From the NCBI GenBank assembly GCA_020633325.1, contig JACKDX010000001.1, positions 1,302,001-1,366,000 on the forward strand: a DNA stretch of 64,000 nucleotides. Direction: 5' to 3'. Shown piece after piece: positions 25,937 to 35,046 of the stretch. Numbering within the stretch: position 1 is the first letter of the stretch; each line of letters begins with the position of its first letter. Both the position numbers and the translations under genes were made by a program. This stretch comes from Myxococcales bacterium (GTDB lineage Bacteria > Myxococcota_A > Polyangia > Polyangiales > GCA-016699535). The notes below the pieces were generated by a model. That model was not told the DNA's origin. It ran no database searches and was given only the letters and a program-made list of their open reading frames with translations.

Positions 25937-26719
25937 ATGATTGAGCTTAAAAGCGTCAGCCGATGCTATGGCGATGTCGCGGCAGTACGTGATGTGACGT
26001 TGAGCATCGAAGAGCACGAGCTGGTCGTGTTACTGGGCAGCTCCGGTTCTGGCAAAACCACCACGTTGCAAATGATTAATAGGCTGATAGAGCCAACCTC
26101 GGGCCAGGTTCTCGTTGACGGTCAGGATGTCCGTTTGGTCTCGCCGCATGGTTTGCGTCGACAAATTGGCTACTGCTTTCAGCAGGTCGGTTTGTTTCCT
26201 CACCTTACGGTGGCCGAAAACGTTGGAATTACGCCACGTTTGCTGGGATGGGACACGGTGAGGATTAAAGAGCGAGTAGACGAGATGCTGCGCGTAGTGG
26301 AGCTTCAACCGGAAAACTTTCGCGAGCGGCTTCCGGTACAGCTTTCAGGTGGACAACAGCAACGCGTGGGAGTTGCCCGGGCGCTGGCCGCTGCGCCCCG
26401 CGTGATGCTCTTAGATGAGCCTTTCGGCGCGGTCGACCCGCTCACGCGAGATCGACTGCAACGTTCGCTTCAGCGAATTCGATCCGACATCGGGGTCACA
26501 ACAGTGTTTGTGACCCACGACATCGTGGAGGCGCTTTTGCTTGCCGATCGCATTGCAGTAATGCATCGGGGACAAATCGTGCAATGCGGGTCCGCGGACG
26601 ATCTCGCCAGGCATCCGGCAAGTTCGTATGTCGAGCGGCTAATGGCCACGGCAAAGCGTCATGCCGACGTCATCGAGCGCGTCATGCACCGCGCCCAACA
26701 AGTCGAGAGTCGACCCTAA
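25937..26719 (+). CDS. Osmoprotectant ABC transporter ATPase (OpuCA-like)
   Basis: 260 aa. Walker A GSSGSGKTT, Q-loop CFQQVGLFPHL, signature LSGGQQQRVGVARAL, Walker B VMLLDEPFGAVDP and the switch VTHDI. MINRLIEPTSG and the early IGYCFQQVGLFPHLTVAEN are typical of the quaternary-amine transporter ATPases. There are no C-terminal CBS domains (OpuCA of Bacillus has them), so gating by ionic strength through CBS is not expected. It pairs with the fused permease/binding protein 3 bases downstream. Confidence 0.9.
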   Translation: MIELKSVSRCYGDVAAVRDVTLSIEEHELVVLLGSSGSGKTTTLQMINRLIEPTSGQVLVDGQDVRLVSPHGLRRQIGYCFQQVGLFPHLTVAENVGITPRLLGWDTVRIKERVDEMLRVVELQPENFRERLPVQLSGGQQQRVGVARALAAAPRVMLLDEPFGAVDPLTRDRLQRSLQRIRSDIGVTTVFVTHDIVEALLLADRIAVMHRGQIVQCGSADDLARHPASSYVERLMATAKRHADVIERVMHRAQQVESRP

Positions 26720-26722
26720 GTC

Positions 26723-28276
26723 ATGCATGAACAGCTTGCCGAGCTCCCGAGCAATCTCTCCGGGCATTTGCAGCTTACGTTAATGGCGCTATTTTTAGGC
26801 ATCGTGATAAGCGTGCCGCTCGGAATCTGGGTGACGCGCCGACCCCGCTGGCAAGCGCCCGTTGTGGGCGCGGCGGGCGTCATTCAAACCATTCCCACCT
26901 TGGCACTTTTGGCAGTGATGGTGCCTTTGCTGTCGGCGCTTGGTCGTGTGACCTTGATTGCTTTCGGATTTGCTGTGCCGGGCTTCGGTTATGTGCCCGC
27001 CCTGATTGCTATCACGCTTTATAGTGTGTTGCCGATCCTGCAGAATACGGTGACGGCGATTCGCGGAGTCGATCGGGCGCTGATAAAGGCGGCCAAAGGC
27101 GTAGGGATGACGCCGCTTCAGCAGTTGTTCCGCGTGGAGTTGCCTTTGGCAATGCCCGTGATTGTCGCAGGCGTCCGCACAGCGGCGGTGTGGGTGGTGG
27201 GCATGGCCACCATAGCCACGCCGGTAGGTGCGCGCAGTTTGGGCAACTACATCTTTAGTGGTCTTCAAACGCGCCACACGGTTTCGATTGTCTTTGGCTG
27301 CATTGCAGCCGCAGCACTGGCCTTGACCCTTGACGGCCTTATTTTTGCCATTCAAAAAGGCATCGCAGAGAGCCGCCGGCTTTTGTTGTGGATTGCGCTC
27401 GGCTGCCTCGCGTCTCTGTTTGCCTACGCTGCGGGGGCGCTTTTCGTGTCTGGCCAAGGCCGCCTTGGCAACGCGCAAATACGTATCGGCGCCAAGCCGT
27501 TTACGGAGCAATTCGTCCTGAGCGAAATTCTGAGGGCGACACTCGCAAGCAAAGCGTCACAGCAGGCGGAAATTTTTGGCTCTTTAGGCTCGACGGTCGT
27601 TTTCGATGCGTTGCGACAGGGAGATATCGATATGTACGTTGATTACATGGGAACCCTGTGGACCACGGCGCTCGGTCATGCGAATGCCATATCGCCCGCA
27701 GGCATGCGGGAGGCGATCACCCGGGAACTCAATGAGCAACACGGTGTGCTCGTTGTCTGTTCTTTGGGTTTTGAGAACGCCTACGCGTTTGCCATGCGCG
27801 AGAGCCATGCGGAATCGCTGGGGATAAAGACGTTAAGCGATCTGTCTGGCCATGCACCAACATTTCGGTTGGGATCGGACTATGAATTTTTGGCCCGTGA
27901 AGAATGGAAATCGGTAAGGGGCGCATACGGCATGGCCTTCAGAAAGACACAAGCCATGGATCCGAGCTTGATGTACCAAGCGATTACCGAAAAAGCCATC
28001 GATGTTATCACAGCCTACACAACCGATGGACGCATTCGCGCATTTGATTTACGTCTTCTCCGCGATGACAAACATGTGATTCCGCCTTACGACGCGTTGC
28101 TCCTCGTGAATGCGCGGTTTGCCAAGCGCCATCCGCGGGTTGTCGAGGTGTTGCGCCGACTTGAGGGCAAGCTTACCACTCAAGACATGCAGGCATTGAA
28201 TATGCAAGTGGACGTGAGCGGTCGTTCGCCCCGAAAAGTTGCCAGCGCTTTCGTCCGAGAGTCCGTCCAACAGTAA
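26723..28276 (+). CDS. Osmoprotectant ABC transporter, fused permease and substrate-binding protein
   Basis: 517 aa. Residues about 15-215 form the BPD-type permease with several helices and the EAA-like loop around IKAAKGVGMTPLQQLFRVEL. After another helix (about 222-245), residues 250-517 are a glycine betaine/choline-type binding domain (IRIGAKPFTEQFVLSEILRA, YVDYMGTLWTTALG, VITAYTTDGRI). The fused architecture is known in OpuC/OpuF-type systems, which import compatible solutes such as glycine betaine, choline or proline betaine. It belongs with the ATPase just upstream. The specific ligand is unknown. Confidence 0.9.
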   Translation: MHEQLAELPSNLSGHLQLTLMALFLGIVISVPLGIWVTRRPRWQAPVVGAAGVIQTIPTLALLAVMVPLLSALGRVTLIAFGFAVPGFGYVPALIAITLYSVLPILQNTVTAIRGVDRALIKAAKGVGMTPLQQLFRVELPLAMPVIVAGVRTAAVWVVGMATIATPVGARSLGNYIFSGLQTRHTVSIVFGCIAAAALALTLDGLIFAIQKGIAESRRLLLWIALGCLASLFAYAAGALFVSGQGRLGNAQIRIGAKPFTEQFVLSEILRATLASKASQQAEIFGSLGSTVVFDALRQGDIDMYVDYMGTLWTTALGHANAISPAGMREAITRELNEQHGVLVVCSLGFENAYAFAMRESHAESLGIKTLSDLSGHAPTFRLGSDYEFLAREEWKSVRGAYGMAFRKTQAMDPSLMYQAITEKAIDVITAYTTDGRIRAFDLRLLRDDKHVIPPYDALLLVNARFAKRHPRVVEVLRRLEGKLTTQDMQALNMQVDVSGRSPRKVASAFVRESVQQ

Positions 28277-28297
28277 CCGCTCAGTTCCGTGCGACGT

Positions 28298-29071
28298 TCA
28301 CGTCAGTGTGAAGGTCGCCATGACCGGCACGTGGTCTGAGGGCAGTTTCCCCTTGCGCTCATTGCGATCGATACCGACCTCCGCGCATTGCTCCCACAGC
28401 GGCCTGCTGGCCAAGATCAGATCAAGGCGAAGCCCGTCATTCTTGGGAAATCCCAGTTGTCGATAGTCCCACCACGAATAGAGGCCTCCCTCTTTCCGGT
28501 GTTTACGGAGGGTGTCGTGGAGGCCCCAGTCGGCGACGTGTTGATACGCCTCGCGCGCACTCGGATGACACAGCACAGTGTTTTTCCACTTCTCGGGCAG
28601 GGCAACGTCGATATCATCTGGAGCGACATTAAAGTCTCCGCAGAGCACCATATGACCGTCGGGGGAGACATGAAGGTCTAGGTGCTGCCGAAGCCGCTTA
28701 AGCCACTTGAGTTTGTACTGGTAACGGTCGGCCTCGAGTGAGCCCCCATTGGGTACGTACGCAGTGATCACCCTGACGCCTTTGACGGTCGCGGCGATGA
28801 GTCGCGCCTGGGGATCTTCTTCACCGTCGAGCCAGCCGCGCGTCACATCGGAAAGCGCATCACGCGCAAGAATCGCAACGCCATTGTACGTGGGCTGCCC
28901 GTATACTACCGCGTGATAACCGAGATCCTGCATCGCCTGGTAGGGGAACTTGTCCTCGGTGCACTTGAGCTCTTGCAAACACAGCACATCCGGCTGATGG
29001 GTATCTAACCAGCGAACCACGCGATCGTGTCGGGCGCGCACCGAGTTGACATTCCAAGAAGCCAGTTTCAT
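28298..29071 (-). CDS. xthA: Exodeoxyribonuclease III
   Basis: 257 aa. Opens MKLASWNVNSVRARHDRVVR with the metal ligand Glu in LCLQELKC; further on are GDFNVAPDD, WWDYR, LRLDLILAS and the terminal SDHVPVMATF. This is the AP-endonuclease/exonuclease III fold that cuts DNA at abasic sites in base excision repair. It is convergent with the ABC transporter (21 bases) and divergent from RidA (29 bases). Confidence 0.95.
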   Translation of the reverse strand: MKLASWNVNSVRARHDRVVRWLDTHQPDVLCLQELKCTEDKFPYQAMQDLGYHAVVYGQPTYNGVAILARDALSDVTRGWLDGEEDPQARLIAATVKGVRVITAYVPNGGSLEADRYQYKLKWLKRLRQHLDLHVSPDGHMVLCGDFNVAPDDIDVALPEKWKNTVLCHPSAREAYQHVADWGLHDTLRKHRKEGGLYSWWDYRQLGFPKNDGLRLDLILASRPLWEQCAEVGIDRNERKGKLPSDHVPVMATFTLT

Positions 29072-29100
29072 CCGGATAGGGTTTCGTGTAGAACGTTCCG

Positions 29101-29493
29101 ATGAGCAAACGCAAGATCATAGTGGCAGAGCGGGCGCCCCGCGCGATTGGCCCATATTCTCAGGCGGTTCAAGCCGGGGACTTTCTCTTTGTGTCCGGCC
29201 AAATTCCTCTGGATCCCGCCACCGGGGAGCTCGTTCACGCGGACAGCATCGAAGGACAGACTAGGCAAGTTTTGGAGAATATTCGCCAAATCCTGGCAAG
29301 TGCAGGTATGAATTTTGCCAATGTTGTCAAATCGACGATTTTTCTGAAGGATCTCAACAACTTCGCACAAGTGAATGCCGTTTATGAGGGAGTTTTCAAT
29401 GAATCGCTACCCGCCCGAGCGACCATCGAGGTCTCAGGGCTGCCCAAAGGCGCCGACATCGAGATTGAAGTGGTCGCCTGTGCCTCATCTTGA
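29101..29493 (+). CDS. ridA: RidA family reactive intermediate deaminase
   Basis: 130 aa, full length. Characteristic stretches are RAPRAIGPYSQAVQAGDFLF, VSGQIPLDP, the arginine-containing LPARATIEVSGLPKGADIEI and terminal EVVA. RidA hydrolyses reactive 2-aminoacrylate and other imines from PLP enzymes and protects central metabolism. The OmpA-family gene begins within its last codons. Confidence 0.95.
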   Translation: MSKRKIIVAERAPRAIGPYSQAVQAGDFLFVSGQIPLDPATGELVHADSIEGQTRQVLENIRQILASAGMNFANVVKSTIFLKDLNNFAQVNAVYEGVFNESLPARATIEVSGLPKGADIEIEVVACASS

Positions 29494-30151
29494 GCGACGG
29501 CCTTGGGGACCGTTCCTCAACGCTGTGAGCGTCAGCTATGTATGCATGGCCTTGCTGGCCTGTGGCGGTGCCAAATCCCCGCCAGGTGACATGGACAAAG
29601 ATGGGTTTCGCGATGCACAAGACCGTTGCCCCAAAGCTCCTGAGGACTTCGACGGCTTCGAGGATGGCGACGGCTGCCCCGAACGGGACAACGACCATGA
29701 TGGGGTCGTAGATACCGAGGACGCGTGCCCTCGTGCGCCGGGACTGCGATCGAACAGCGGCTGTCCAGAGTATATCCGGATCGAAGAGGGAAGCCTTGTC
29801 ACACTGAGAGGCATCCATTTTAGATCCAACAAGGCCGAATTGTTGTCTTCGGGTGTCTCAGTACTCAAGGAAGTCGTCGCTCTGCTTAAGGTCAATCCCC
29901 AGATCCGCCGGATTCGTATCGAGGGTCATGCGGATGCGCGGGGCCCCGAGGAACTCAATCTTGAACTTTCGGAGCAGCGCGCCCAAACGGTCCAAGAATG
30001 GCTGACGGGCCAGGGTATTTCCACCGAGCGGCTGGACGTTACGGGCTACGGCGAATCAAAACCCTTGTTGAACAACGAAACGCCCAAAGGACGAAGCGCG
30101 AACCGTCGTGTGGAATTTCGAATCTTGCAAGACGATGCGCGGTACCGCTAG
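29480..30151 (+). CDS. OmpA-family lipoprotein with thrombospondin type-3-like calcium repeats
   Basis: 223 aa from a GTG at 29480 that overlaps the ridA end; the frame is open further upstream inside ridA, but the signal peptide points to this start. The signal ends in a lipobox (MALLACGG). Residues about 35-100 hold Asp-rich repeats (DMDKDGFRDAQDRCP, DNDHDGVVDTEDACP) with regular cysteines, as in calcium-binding type-3 repeats. The C-terminal OmpA domain includes RIEGHADARGPEELNLELSE and NRRVEF for peptidoglycan binding. It probably links outer membrane and peptidoglycan. Confidence 0.88.
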   Translation: MPHLERRPWGPFLNAVSVSYVCMALLACGGAKSPPGDMDKDGFRDAQDRCPKAPEDFDGFEDGDGCPERDNDHDGVVDTEDACPRAPGLRSNSGCPEYIRIEEGSLVTLRGIHFRSNKAELLSSGVSVLKEVVALLKVNPQIRRIRIEGHADARGPEELNLELSEQRAQTVQEWLTGQGISTERLDVTGYGESKPLLNNETPKGRSANRRVEFRILQDDARYR

Positions 30152-30169
30152 CGAGGCACGAACAACGGT

Positions 30170-30943
30170 TTATAGATTTGGGCTGCGTTGAGGGGTGGCC
30201 TTGGCCATGAGCTTCGACGTTGCCTTGCGGCTGAGCCCACGCATCATGGCAACAAAAAGTCGGTTTTTTAGTCCGGTTACGACGATTGGAGCGTTCCGAC
30301 ATGCCAGCGCATCTAGGGCTTCTCTCACGACTTCGTCGGCCGTTTGTGTCACGCTTTTTGGCGGCGGCTTTCTCGGATCACCTCCGGCAGCGGCAAAAAA
30401 ATCCGTATCCGTTACTCCCGGGCAAAGCGCCATCACATGCACGCCGCGCTTGCGCTCTTCCTCCCACAGCGATTGGCTTAACGAGACTACAAAGGCTTTC
30501 GTCGCAGCATAAAGCGCGCCGCCGTTGGGAAAGGGCACGAGCCCCAGCACGGACGCGACATTCATTAACGCAGAGCCATCTCTGGCATGCGTGAGAAATG
30601 CGTACGAGAGGGCCAAAAGCGCATCGCAGTTAAGGCGCTGCATGCCGATAAGCCGCTCCCAATCGGAATCGACCAGCGGCCCATACAGGCCAATTCCAGC
30701 GTTGTTGATCAATAGATCGTAGTGCGATTGGGCGATGTCTGCGCACACGCGTTGCACATCTGGATCTGTAGACAGATCGGCAGCCAAGACCCGATGACCG
30801 TCACCTGCGAGGCTCTCTGCGACTTGGTTGAGGCGCTCGGTGTTTCTCGAGACCAGGGTGACCGCAAAACCCTCCTCGGCCAAATGCTTAGCGAAGCATC
30901 GACCGATCCCACCGCTCGCTCCTGTGACAAGGGCGCGTTTCAT
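30170..30943 (-). CDS. Short-chain dehydrogenase/reductase
   Basis: 257 aa, classical SDR. The cofactor motif is TGASGGIGRCF, then LINNAGIG, catalytic Ser in MNVASVLG and YAATK. The C-terminal extension (LSRKATSKLMAKATPQRS) resembles the DltE/YqjQ-type SDRs. R34 in VSRNTER suggests NADP preference. The substrate is unknown. It starts 9 bases after the purA stop and may share its transcript. Confidence 0.88.
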   Translation of the reverse strand: MKRALVTGASGGIGRCFAKHLAEEGFAVTLVSRNTERLNQVAESLAGDGHRVLAADLSTDPDVQRVCADIAQSHYDLLINNAGIGLYGPLVDSDWERLIGMQRLNCDALLALSYAFLTHARDGSALMNVASVLGLVPFPNGGALYAATKAFVVSLSQSLWEEERKRGVHVMALCPGVTDTDFFAAAGGDPRKPPPKSVTQTADEVVREALDALACRNAPIVVTGLKNRLFVAMMRGLSRKATSKLMAKATPQRSPNL

Positions 30944-30952
30944 GATCGTGGC

Positions 30953-32227
30953 TTATCGGAAAGCGCCTTTGAGCACAATAGACTGCGCGCGATCAGGCCC
31001 GACGCTGATGGATGCGAACTCGCAACCGACCCGCTCTTGAATGAATGCGATATAGTCCCGCGCTTGGGACGGGAGCTGCTCTAGCGCTCTACAGTGCGTG
31101 ATGTCCTCGTCCCATCCAGGCAATACCTCGTAAATGGGTTTGACGGAGTCAAGTGATTCACAGGGAAGGTGTGCGATACGTTCGCCCTCAAGTTCATAAC
31201 TCACACATATCGGAATCTCTTTCAGCCCGGAGAGCACGTCGAGCTTAGTCAAAGCAAGGTCAGTGATGCCATTGACCTGGATGGCGTAACGCAACGCGGG
31301 CAGATCCAGCCAGCCACAGCGCCTAGCCCTTCCTGTCGTCGCGCCATACTCGTCTCCTGATTCGCGCAAAGACTCGCCCTCCATTCCGAAAAGTTCGGTG
31401 GGAAAGGGCCCCGCCCCCACGCGTGTCGTATAGGCCTTGGTGATGCCGATCACGCGCTCAATAAAAGTAGGTCCGAGCCCCGTCCCCGTGCAAGCTCCCC
31501 CGGCGGTGGTTGAAGAACTTGTCACGTACGGATATGTGCCACAGTCGATGTCGAGCAGAGTGCCCTGGGCGCCTTCTAGGAGTATGCGTTGTCCGCCGCT
31601 TACGGCCTCGAACAGCGCGCGGGACGTATCGCCAATATGGGGGCGGAGTTCGGCACCTTGTTCGAGACACAGGGCCAGCAAGTCTTCGATGTCCGGAAGA
31701 GCACGCCCCGCGCTGCGTAACAACGGCTCCCATGCCGATATGTTTCTCACAAGCAATGTCCTGAGGTGTTCCGGGTTTAGCGTGTCGCGTACGCGCACTC
31801 CGCGTCGGGCAATCTTATCTTCATAGGCCGGCCCAATGCCGCGGCGTGTCGTGCCGATAGCATCGGTGCCTTGGTCGCGCACCTCATCGACCACCTTGTG
31901 GTGGGGCAATACGACATGCGCGCGATCAGATATCAGTAAGCGCGATCTCTGAAACTGTGTCGTCGTTTCAAGCAGTGTGATTTCCCTGAGCAGCACATCC
32001 ATATCGATAACGGTGCCGTGGGCCAAAAAAATACGCGCCTTGGGGTGAAGCGCGCCCGACGGCAACAGATGAAACACATGCTTGGCGCCGTCGTTGACGA
32101 GGGTGTGTCCCGCATTGGCACCTCCAGCGTACCGCACCACCACATCCGCGTCTTTCGCGCAGAAATCGACGATCTTACCTTTGCCTTCATCGCCCCATTG
32201 GGCTCCCACAATGACGGTCACCGACAT
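30953..32227 (-). CDS. purA: Adenylosuccinate synthetase
   Basis: 424 aa from the ATG at 32227, with GGAGAAGG upstream; a longer frame exists but adds residues before the conserved MSVTVIVGAQWGDEGKGKIV. This enzyme joins IMP and aspartate with GTP in AMP synthesis. Other motifs are GGANAGHTLV, TTRRGIGPAYEDK, LLEGAQGTLLDIDCGTYPYV and the C-terminal SVGPDRAQSIV. Between serA and the SDR gene, all on the minus strand. Confidence 0.96.
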   Translation of the reverse strand: MSVTVIVGAQWGDEGKGKIVDFCAKDADVVVRYAGGANAGHTLVNDGAKHVFHLLPSGALHPKARIFLAHGTVIDMDVLLREITLLETTTQFQRSRLLISDRAHVVLPHHKVVDEVRDQGTDAIGTTRRGIGPAYEDKIARRGVRVRDTLNPEHLRTLLVRNISAWEPLLRSAGRALPDIEDLLALCLEQGAELRPHIGDTSRALFEAVSGGQRILLEGAQGTLLDIDCGTYPYVTSSSTTAGGACTGTGLGPTFIERVIGITKAYTTRVGAGPFPTELFGMEGESLRESGDEYGATTGRARRCGWLDLPALRYAIQVNGITDLALTKLDVLSGLKEIPICVSYELEGERIAHLPCESLDSVKPIYEVLPGWDEDITHCRALEQLPSQARDYIAFIQERVGCEFASISVGPDRAQSIVLKGAFR

Positions 32228-32286
32228 ACGAATGCGCCTTCTCCAATGGACCCGTGATGGGTCCGGTTGAAACATGAACCTGATCT

Positions 32287-33876
32287 CTAGAGTTTGATAG
32301 CGCGAACGGAGCGCACGTTCTTGATTTGACGGAGTTCTCGGAGCGTCTCATCATCGAGATCGCGGTCGATGTTCCAAATCGATAGCGCTCGGCCGCCATG
32401 GCTATCCAAGCCGAGTTGCATCCTAGAAACGTTGGTTCCGTGCTTGCCGAGAATGGTACCCACGTTCCCGATGACTCCCGGCAAGTCGTCGTTAAGCATT
32501 ACCAGCGTCATACCGCCAAGAAATGCTTCGAGTTCATAGCCGTCGAGGCCCACGAGACGCGGAGCCAGGGTGGCGCTCACAGTTCCGGTGGCGCGACGTT
32601 CACCTTGTTTGCCGCGTACGCACACAGTGATGGCATTCTTAAAGCTTCCACCTGCGTCATCCCTCACCTCAACCACATGAATCCCGCGATCTTTGGCCTG
32701 ATAGGGTGCACTGATGGCATTGACGGGTTCCTCAAGATATTCCTGTAGATATCCGGCAAGGGCCGCGTTCGCAATCGGCCGCAATCCCAGTTCGCCCGGC
32801 TCTCCACTACATGTGATTTGAAACTCGTTGACATCGAGCGGATCCATCTGTCCCAGCAACAGACCGAGGCGGCGAGCCACCACAAAGTAAGGATCCAGCC
32901 GTTCCGCCAGTTCCTTCTTGACGGCCGGGACATTGACAGAGTTACGAATAATGCCGTGCTTGAGATAATCGATCACCTGTTCGGCAATCTCTACTGATAC
33001 CCGTTCCTGAGCTTCGGATGTGGAGGCTCCCAAGTGGGGCGTGCAAACCACCTGCGCAAGCTTCAGTAGCGGGTGGTCTGAGGGAGGAGGCTCCTCTTCA
33101 AACACATCCAAGCCTGCCCCCGCCACTTTGCCCCCTTCGAGCGCACGATAAAGCGCGGCTTCATCCACGATACCCCCCCGGGCGGCATTGATGACAATCA
33201 CGCCCTGTTTCATTTTATCGAATGCGGCGTCATTTATCATGTGCGTGGTCTCTGCCGTCTTGGGCGTATGAAGTGTGATGAAATCGGCCTGCTTGTAGAG
33301 CTCGTCGAGCGAGACGCGCTTGATGCCCAGGCTTGCCGCCTTTTCCTCACTCACCACTGGATCAAAGGCGATCACTCGCATCCGAAGCCCCTGCGCGCGT
33401 TCGGCGACGATGCGCCCGATATTTCCTAGCCCCACCACGCCAAGCACCTTGCTTGCGACCTCTCTGCCCTCAAATTTACTTTTTTCCCACTTTCCGGCTC
33501 GCATAGAGGCGGTGGCCTGCGGAATCTTCCTCGTCACCGCCATTAGCAATGCCAACGCATGCTCTGCCGTCGTCACGGCATTCCCCGTCGGGGTATTCAT
33601 GACGACGATGCCTTGCTTACTCGCCATGGGAACGTCGACGTTATCGACGCCGATGCCCGCACGGCCTACGATCCTCAGTTTTTCTGCGCTCGCCAGCACA
33701 TTAGCATCGACGTTGGTGTTCGACCGGATCAGCAGCCCATCGTACGTGCCGATGATGCCGCATAGCTCCTCGGGCGAAAGTCCGGGCTTGTAATCGAAGG
33801 CGATGCCAGAGGCATCCTTCAGGACATTAAGTCCAGCCTCACTGAATTTATCCGAAACCAACACCCGAATATCCAT
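32287..33876 (-). CDS. serA: D-3-phosphoglycerate dehydrogenase
   Basis: 529 aa, the long type with an intervening domain and a C-terminal ACT domain. The first step of serine synthesis: 3-phosphoglycerate to 3-phosphohydroxypyruvate with NAD. The NAD site is LGVVGLGNIGRIVAERAQGL, the catalytic arginine lies in INAARGGIVDE, Glu in FEEEPPP and His in CTPHLGASTSEAQE. The ACT domain (about 455-529) contains LNDDLPGVIGNVGTILGKHG and would sense serine. The start region faces the divergent lipoprotein gene across about 200 bases. Confidence 0.96.
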   Translation of the reverse strand: MDIRVLVSDKFSEAGLNVLKDASGIAFDYKPGLSPEELCGIIGTYDGLLIRSNTNVDANVLASAEKLRIVGRAGIGVDNVDVPMASKQGIVVMNTPTGNAVTTAEHALALLMAVTRKIPQATASMRAGKWEKSKFEGREVASKVLGVVGLGNIGRIVAERAQGLRMRVIAFDPVVSEEKAASLGIKRVSLDELYKQADFITLHTPKTAETTHMINDAAFDKMKQGVIVINAARGGIVDEAALYRALEGGKVAGAGLDVFEEEPPPSDHPLLKLAQVVCTPHLGASTSEAQERVSVEIAEQVIDYLKHGIIRNSVNVPAVKKELAERLDPYFVVARRLGLLLGQMDPLDVNEFQITCSGEPGELGLRPIANAALAGYLQEYLEEPVNAISAPYQAKDRGIHVVEVRDDAGGSFKNAITVCVRGKQGERRATGTVSATLAPRLVGLDGYELEAFLGGMTLVMLNDDLPGVIGNVGTILGKHGTNVSRMQLGLDSHGGRALSIWNIDRDLDDETLRELRQIKNVRSVRAIKL

Positions 33877-34079
33877 AATTATGCCACCGCGGCCACGAAC
33901 TACACCCCAGGTAGTACGGCGTCAAGCCCAATGACAGGGTCTATCATGGCCTCGTTCGCAAGCTGCTACCCGGGGCATCCGAATACGACTGCATCGCTTA
34001 GGAATGCTAGGCACTTCCATGCGCTCATAAGCCTTTGAATTCCCCTTGCAGCAGAAAGTAGCGGTGCTATTTGATCCGA

Positions 34080-34985
34080 ATGAAACTATCAAAGATGCTG
34101 GTGCGAGCATGCATGGGGCTTTGCATCCTATCAGCCTGCAGTTCTGAAACCGAACTCGACGCTGTGGAAGGGCAGGCTGACCAACAGGAGGTAGACGTCT
34201 CTCCGACGCTACGGAGGATATTGGCTGTCGTCTTGCAAGAGACTCATCATTGGATGCAGAATACAGACAATTTTTTCACCTACCTCGATCACGGTTCGAC
34301 GATAGCGCTGGGGACACCCGAAGCCCTGTATGACCTTCGAAAGGAAATTGCGCTTGGTTTAATGCATGCCAATGTCATGCTGGATAATGTTCAGTGGGCC
34401 GCCGATCAAGCGACGGCTGAAAGCTATCTGCAAGTGGCCGGGCCTCTCTACATGACCCTTTACCGCTCCCGGCCTATCCGAGTTGATGGCGGGACTAGGT
34501 ACCTAGGCGTATCCGTCGGCATGCGCGATCTCAGTCACGGTTGGAGCGTCGAGAGTGGCGAGGTGGTAGATGCCTTCATTCCCGAGGCATCCATTCACGA
34601 TCCTTTTTCTGAGATTGAAGGTTATTGGTATCTGGCTACCCCAACCCGGACCGGAGGGAGAACGGTGCGTACTCTCGTCCGTGACCTAGCCCGGCTGCCC
34701 GAAGACCGCACGTGTGGGAATTTGGCCGCCGAACGAGGGTTGAACGCGAACGACGCATTGTGCCTAGAAGAGCGGGTTGTTCAGCAATGGTTTTGCCCCG
34801 CTGAGGATGCATGCAATGTGTCGTCCGCCTTGAAAGCCAATGATCAGTGGCGGATACTCGCGGAAAATACTGTCGAACCCGATGGCAAGTGCCGCTATTG
34901 CCTCGCGTATAATCCGAGTATGCGACATAAAGTTGAGCCTAGCTTCGAGGATATTTTGTCGTCGCACATCCCCGCGACGTTCTAG
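34080..34985 (+). CDS. Hypothetical lipoprotein at the edge of the glucosylglycerate locus
   Basis: 301 aa from the ATG at 34080. The signal peptide MKLSKMLVRACMGLCILSAC ends in a lipobox (ILSAC), so the mature protein begins at Cys20. No known domain is recognised. The mature part has a helical region (HHWMQNTDNFFTYLDHG, then LRKEIALGLMHANVMLDNVQ) and a C-terminal part with several cysteines (CGNLAAE, DALCLEE, FCPAEDAC, CRYCLAY), suggesting disulfides. It is followed by glycerate kinase on the same strand after about 60 bases. A role in the neighbouring locus is only inferred from position. Confidence 0.6.
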   Translation: MKLSKMLVRACMGLCILSACSSETELDAVEGQADQQEVDVSPTLRRILAVVLQETHHWMQNTDNFFTYLDHGSTIALGTPEALYDLRKEIALGLMHANVMLDNVQWAADQATAESYLQVAGPLYMTLYRSRPIRVDGGTRYLGVSVGMRDLSHGWSVESGEVVDAFIPEASIHDPFSEIEGYWYLATPTRTGGRTVRTLVRDLARLPEDRTCGNLAAERGLNANDALCLEERVVQQWFCPAEDACNVSSALKANDQWRILAENTVEPDGKCRYCLAYNPSMRHKVEPSFEDILSSHIPATF

Positions 34986-35046
34986 GTTGGCCCAGGCGAA
35001 TGCGGGCCGAGTATCGCCGCGATCCGTCGAGTGCTATAGGCAAGTA

